Shown: in pieces, positions 58,878 through 64,000 of the stretch | How the letters are laid out: each line of letters opens with the position of its first letter | Numbering within the stretch: position 1 is the first letter of the stretch | DNA from: Brachynemurus nebulosus | Taxonomy: Eukaryota; Arthropoda; Insecta; Neuroptera; Myrmeleontidae | Length of the DNA stretch: 64,000 nt | Reading direction: 5' to 3' | Assembly (NCBI GenBank): GCA_035578155.1 | Contig: JAPWDM010000005.1 | Location: 44,575,954-44,639,953 of the forward strand | The notes under the pieces: generated by a model | Told to the model about the DNA's origin: nothing | Database searches by the model: none | The model's input: only the letters and a program-made list of their open reading frames with translations | Translations under genes and position numbers: made by a program

Positions 58878-60009
58878 GAGTATATATTAGTTTCCATAGT
58901 ATTGGTCTTGGTTTTCCAAGAAAAAACAGCAAGAGAGAGAGACACGACTGCAAAATCATAACCGATTTTGCTCATCATTATAGCCACTGCATTCTATCTA
59001 TGTGCTAAATTTCAAATTTTTACGTCGAATAATTTTAGAGGAAATCGCCCGTCCATTTTACCAATATTCATACGGAACTTTTCATTTTTACTCGAAATGG
59101 TAGTGGGTTTTAAACTAAAATATCTTATCTTGTGGCCGGTAGCTATAACATTGTGTAACAAAAGAATATTTATTCTAATTGTAATGAAAATTTAAAAAAA
59201 TAAATATTTAAACAACTCCATAGTTGTCTTTTAATTATTACAGCGAATAAAATGAGAGAGAAAATTTATTTGCTAATGTCGTTCTTTGTCTTTCAACGTC
59301 CAATTAAACTTGCATAAATAATAATTTTGCTTCGTTCAACAAAAAAAAAAAGAAGCTGAGAAAACTGTAAACAATAGCTGAAACAATTAAATATATACTT
59401 ATTCTGAAAAATATAATTACATGTATACTATTATATAAAAGGACATGTATGTAAAAAAAAAATACACTCCAAAGATAAGAAATTACTTGAGGGAACGATT
59501 TTATTTTCTTCTTATTTTCCAAATTTGTTTTTATACATTCGTTTACTCAACAAATGAATACTATTTACTAATTCTAAAAATGATAATTGCGCAATGAACG
59601 AATGAAACTAACGAAAATGTTGAAAACGAATCACGCTTTGAAATGGAGTGTGGTAAAAATGTATCCCTAACTCCTAAGGCTTCTTAAAATTAGACTCTAT
59701 CGCTGTTCAACTTCAAAATTAAAAAAGAGAAAAAACAGATGCTAATCTGTTTGTTTTTCGCATTTTTGTTATTGGTTTCGCACGTCCATCGGTAACCACA
59801 ACTTATTCAATAACTTAGAAGCTCTAGAAAATATTTATAGTAGTATAATTCGAATCGATTACAAGATTGCCATAGAAATTTTTGCTTAGGTCGTATGGTT
59901 TTAAGAAGACTCACAATTTTTTTTTAAAAGCAAAAGTCTTTACCTTTTGACGTCAACTGTCAATATTAGAATGGATTTTTTTCATTTTTTGGACTTTCGG
60001 GTTATTTTT
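58878..60009. other. Non-coding stretch
   Basis: Contains the dispersed GCTAAATTTCAAATTTTTAC GTCG block (about 59000-59035) shared with 13715-13760. No gene. Confidence 0.4.
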
Positions 60010-60044
60010 ATGTCCCGAACTAACTTCGTGTTAGTTCGGGACAT
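60010..60044. repeat. Perfect 15-bp stem, 5-nt loop hairpin
   Basis: ATGTCCCGAACTAAC (60010-60024), loop TTCGT, GTTAGTTCGGGACAT (60030-60044). Fully complementary and GC-richer than its surroundings. No family assigned. Confidence 0.9.
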
Positions 60045-61555
60045 ATTAAAATCCTTGAGTGATCGAAAATTTGAGAGAGGTGGTAAATAATTATAGAGTT
60101 TTACATTCATATATTGAATAAACGCAAGAGGGCTGTATTGCTTGTGTACTGTATATATTTATGTATCTGTGAACTCTATGGTTTGGTAAGAAAACGATTA
60201 AGACGCCGTCCAGTAGCAAGTAGTGACTTTGTATATTTAATATATAGTATAGCATCACGTCAAGTTACTAATTGTTATGCTAGATGGCATTAAATGTATT
60301 AGATTAACAAATTATGGTATATTAATCTACCAACTGTTTTGCTACATTAATTTGTATGTATTTGTATGTTAGGTGTGTGTATGTATTACATATATGTGTA
60401 CGCATGTGTCCGGACTGTTATATTTTAAGAAGTTTTAGTTATGACCACTGACAATGAGTGAGGGACATTACTTATTGCGTGTCAAACACGCACTTGACGA
60501 ATTTTTTAGTGTTACGTACAAAAATTGTCAAAACGGAACACTTACAGTTAATTTTTGTATTCATCACAATCGATTTTCTCCGAAATCATTTGAGATAAAA
60601 ATTTGAAATATAGTAGAGTTAAAAATTTAATATACAGTCAATCAATTGTAGACGTGACGTTGAATTTTGATTTTTAGGGTTATTTTTAATGGGTAACTAG
60701 GAAGTGGAGAAAAATTTCTTCAAAGTATCCGGTAGCGGTCAAAGAAAAGTTTGAAATTTGAAATAATCAAATGGATCACGAGTATTGGTAACTATTATAA
60801 AAACAATTTGTTTCAATATTAAAAATGTAGATATTCAGTTACGTAGTACGTTTTGCTTAGAATCTCAAATATAGTTTCTACTTTCATTATTTATATTTAA
60901 AGTATAAAAAAGAAAGATTCATTTCCCAGTTTTATCTATGCATTTGAACCTAAATAAGGCGTCATAGCATCGAAGTGAAAAAAAGCGAGAACTTCGTTTA
61001 CACAAATAGCATAAGATCGTGATAATTCACTTTGACTGACTTGTAAGACGAGGCAAATTTCTTGAAAACTCGAATCTGCTTACAGGATTTACAAACATAT
61101 CTACGTTTGTTTGTTGGTGTTTTGCCGAAAAAAGAAAAAATCGCCAAGTTTGTGTCGGATACGCTTTAAGCCAGGGTTCCTTAGCAGGTAGAGATTATCA
61201 TAGCTTTCGGGGTAAAGCAAGAGATATTCAAGTTGTACTTTTTACAATTTCTTATCAAAATAGATAAATTTAAAAGGGGAGCCAATTTAAAAGAATAGAA
61301 AAGTTTACAAGAAGATTTGTTTACAAAACACGAAAGTTTTTAAATTTTCCAGTATTTTCCGAACTTTTGAGGGATGTGTTGTAATACCAAAACATACTTC
61401 GACAAAAAAATTTCGTTTATTGGGGATCATTTTATCTACTTTGAACTAAAAAAAGGAATTCAAAGTAATAGGACCGTTAACTTTATTTTATGAGCCCTTT
61501 CTAACGATATTATTACAAAAAAAGGAAACGGCGGAGCTAAATTAATGAGCAGATG
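60045..61555. other. Non-coding stretch
   Basis: No gene or clear repeat recognised. Confidence 0.4.
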
Positions 61556-61784
61556 GTAGACCAAGTGGTCGGAAAACGACATTTCATATTACACGAATTA
61601 ATGTTATTGCAACTAACGGGGGAAATGATTCCGGGATACAAGAATTATATTTAAAATAGGGAATTTTTGGAATAAATGATCACCGTATTCTTAGTACTAT
61701 AAACAATATTCATTTTTGCAGCTACTTGTTTATTCTATATAAAAATAAATAGATAAAAAAAACCTCTTTTTCTAAATATATCTA

Positions 61785-61975
61785 CACCAATACCTCGCTT
61801 TGCGTCGTTTCGTTTTGCGTTTTTTCGAAGCTGCATCGCTGCTGAATTATTACTAATTTTTTGGGTTTCGATCTTTACATGTTTTGCTATAGAAAATCAT
61901 AATTCACTCTGCGTCGTTTCAATTCGCGTCGTGTTTTTTTGGAACGTAACCACGACCCAAATTGAGGTATTGGTG
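61785..61975. mobile_element. Small MITE nested in the Penelope-like element
   Basis: Ends CACCAATACCTCGCTTTGCG TCGT and, in reverse complement, CACCAATACCTCAATTTGGG TCGT, flanked by TA at 61783-61784 and 61976-61977. 191 bp, inverted-repeat body with repeated TGCGTCGTTTC. Tc1/mariner-type target. Confidence 0.75.
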
Positions 61976-62293
61976 TATACTCTATTTTTGTTTCTATAAT
62001 TTTGGTAAAAATTTTTTCGTTTTAATTCATTTATTATTTTGATTTGATACTATTAAAAAGTATTTCATTTTATTTTGTTACTTTAAAATATTGTCTTTTT
62101 TTAATTGTAATTTTAACAAATTGACTTAATAAAAAAAAAAATAGTTTTATAAATGTTTAATTTAATTGTATATTTTAAGAACTTATTGTGATTCGATTCA
62201 TTTTACTACTTTTTTTAAAAATTGTGAGTAATTGATTTTTGTTCGAAAAATGTATTTTTCTGTTTTTAGATTTTAATATTTTTAAGAATGTGG

Positions 62294-62325
62294 CCTGAAG
62301 AAGAGTTTTTAACTCGAAACGTACG
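62294..62325 (+). ncRNA. Hammerhead-like motif in the Penelope-like 3' region
   Basis: CCTGAAGA, A, GAG-TTTTTAA-CTC, GAAAC, GTACG: the CUGANGA core, a 3-bp stem and GAAA are all present, with one extra A before the stem. Best preserved of the hammerhead-like motifs here; still not a clean match. Confidence 0.3.
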
Positions 62326-62724
62326 TAGCCAAATATGTAAAAAAAAATTTCAGTAGTATACGGTGATCATTTGTTCCAAAAATTCCCTATTTTAATAGTC
62401 CAAAATCACCAAGACTCTCCCTATATAAATTATATTTAAAATTAAAGAATTGCTTTTAAACATTTCTGTACTGCTTAACAAAGTGTCGATACTTATCTGA
62501 ATTACATAGTAGACCAAGTGGTCGGGAAATGATATTTTATATTACACGATCTAATGTTATTCCAAGTAACGATGGAAATGATTCCCGGATACAAGAATTC
62601 CAATTAAAATTAAAGAATTACTTTTAGGAAACATATTAGTAATCGGAAAAACATATTTCATATTAAATATAAATGTAATTTAGATAACTGATATTCATCA
62701 TATACCATCTATATATATGTGAAT

Positions 62725-62795
62725 GGTCCGCAAAAAATTATCTGAGATTTTACCGGACCGTGACTGAAAAAAGGTTGAGAAACGCAGTTCTACAC
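62725..62795. mobile_element. hAT-like right terminus (fragment)
   Basis: CCGGACCGTGACTGAAAAAA GGTTGAGAAACGC; the reverse complement starts GCGTTTCTCAACCTTTTTTC, a common hAT terminus. Related to 57190-57252. Left partner not found. Confidence 0.5.
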
Positions 62796-64000
62796 GATAT
62801 GCTACGTAAGAAAAAGTTTTAATCTCGAATTTCCAATACAGAAAAATACCTCAGTAAATTAAGAAAAATATTATTATAAATATGGAAAATTTCAAGCTCA
62901 TATAGGCCACAATATGTAGGCAGAGGCATAACTGCAATGGAACAGGTGAAGCAGTCACTTCAGAACGCAAGAAGGAAAAACAAATTTCTATTAGAAAATG
63001 ATTCTTTGTCAGTTCTCAGTGTTCATTACTTACAAACAAGGGAATGCATTTTCCTCGTCACCAGTATTTTTGGGGGAAATGAAAAACGATAACATTGCAG
63101 TATCAGCTACATTTCTAGGGAAAAATGGACTTTTGAGGCGGGAGCGCCTCCAGACCGCAAAAATTGTAATTACTATAAGCGTAAAACTATAAGCGTTCCG
63201 AAATGTTTCTTCGGAACCCTGCGAAAAAGCGAACAAATGAATAAGATTGTGTCTCATGAGAGACAGTTAGTTACTCTTTCGTGTATCAACCACCTTCCGG
63301 GTATCTTATAATGAGTGCCTTTTACTCCGACCTACAGACAATCGCACATATTTTCACCATATCCTGTATATTTTCGAGGTCACAGCATGAAAGATTAGAC
63401 TTTTTCGAATTTGAAGTGACAACAGTACAAATTGACGGAGGAGGAATTTTTGTGAAAATTGAATAAACCACTTCATAACAAACCGATAATATGAACTGAT
63501 ATGACGATATCTATAACATTATTGTGCGGTATAAGTAGAAGTGACAACAAAATTGAAATTACGAAGGATTACAGGGGTGGAATTAGGTATATGAGTTTGT
63601 TTGAATTTTTAATGAAAATAAGTAAAAATTAAAATATCATCAAGAATTAAATAGGTCAAAGATATATTTGACATAAAATTCTCTCTTCCAGGAAACACAG
63701 AATCGTGAATAATTAATTGATTTCTTTCGTTAGTTGAAATATTCATACTTTATCTTATAACAAAAATATGAATTACTGCTAAAAATCATTTTGTTTATGA
63801 ATTTTTAATTATTTCCATAAAATATAAGGTTGCAATCTAGTTTTATGTATGAAATATTTAGAAATTATAGAATGATAAAATCACGCACTGTAATCCCTTC
63901 TCAACAATGTAATTCGTTTTTTGATGGTAACATACCGAGGTAAATTTATTAAATAAAAAGATATTAATTCCATGTTGGAGTTTACATTTTTATTTGCAAA
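62796..64000. other. Non-coding stretch to the window end
   Basis: No motif-bearing ORF. 63100-63400 is mildly less AT-rich with short open frames on both strands, none with a recognisable domain. Confidence 0.4.

Larger units (their letters stand above)
61658..62428 (+). mobile_element. Penelope-like solo element with 14-bp target duplication
   Basis: Flanked by ATTATATTTAAAAT at 61644-61657 and 62429-62442. The 3' part (CCTGAAGAAGAG..CGAAACGTACG, then GGTGATCATTTGTTCCAAAA ATTCCCTA) matches the 3' region of the minus-strand GIY-YIG-bearing copy at 16410-17072. The left end is an inverted copy of the right ~35 bp (AGGGAATTTTTGGAATAAAT GATCACCGTAT). Variable-length duplication and inverted partial ends fit a retroelement of this class. 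No ORF. Confidence 0.65.
61556..62670. repeat. Two units of the ~168-bp AAGTGGTCGG repeat, first interrupted
   Basis: AGACCAAGTGGTCGG at about 61557 and 62511 begins two units. Removing the insertion 61658-62428 and one 14-bp duplication gives a 168-bp first unit, ending at CTGAATTACATAGT. Related, more decayed units lie at 10826-11150. Confidence 0.7.

Noticed and set aside
59304..59522. Phe-rich 72-codon minus-strand frame considered as a membrane protein
   Set aside because: Composition follows from A-rich plus-strand DNA (long A runs); no start context, no conserved motif.

Overview
The window looks like gene-poor, AT-rich arthropod nuclear DNA, very probably from an insect. The signs are eukaryotic transposon families (mariner, hAT, PIF/Harbinger-like, pogo-like, Penelope-like), long (TA)n microsatellites, one GT-AG intron, a TATA/Inr core promoter and AATAAA signals. 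There are no bacterial operons, tRNA or rRNA genes or CRISPR arrays. I could not place the organism more precisely. No ordinary host gene can be named with confidence.

Layout. Positions 1-780 hold the only intact-looking gene, a single-exon 161-codon ORF with its own TATA box, initiator and polyadenylation signal. It lies 164 nt after what looks like the C-terminal end of another ORF. This compact spacing could mark the edge of a larger mobile or virus-like element that continues outside the window. 1.95-2.6 kb is a relatively GC-rich tandem repeat. 4.3-6.66 kb is a large palindrome, two 820-bp arms that look identical by eye, enclosing two (TA)n tracts and a mariner whose ORF is internally deleted but in frame; a 72-bp-arm hairpin MITE lies beside it. 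11.2-12.0 and 18.6-19.4 kb carry two larger relatives of that MITE. 12.7-13.5, 28.8-29.7 and 45.3-46.1 kb carry TTAA-flanked non-autonomous elements. 16.4-17.9 kb holds a Penelope-like retroelement remnant with a clear GIY-YIG endonuclease end, interrupted by a TA-flanked transposon. 31.3-39.1 kb is a nest of (TA)n tracts with two repeat families that abut them (called R1 and R2 here); one R1 copy is split by two insertions, one of which carries a two-exon transposase-like fragment. 52.4-54.3 kb contains minus-strand ORFs with unusually GC-rich third codon positions, the best candidate for unrecognised host exons, separated by a 971-bp MITE. 55.0-57.25 kb is a hAT element with a perfect 8-bp target duplication inside an older hAT-like remnant. 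61.55-62.67 kb is a Penelope-like insertion with a 14-bp target duplication inside a ~168-bp repeat, itself containing a small MITE.

How the parts relate. Most of the window is layered transposon debris, and several nests can be ordered in time from target duplications and uninterrupted paralogues. The recurrent themes are palindromes and hairpins, TA-targeting elements inside or beside (TA)n tracts, and non-autonomous elements with no visible partner transposase. The remaining stretches look like intergenic or long-intron sequence. All repeat comparisons were made by eye within this window; no database was searched.
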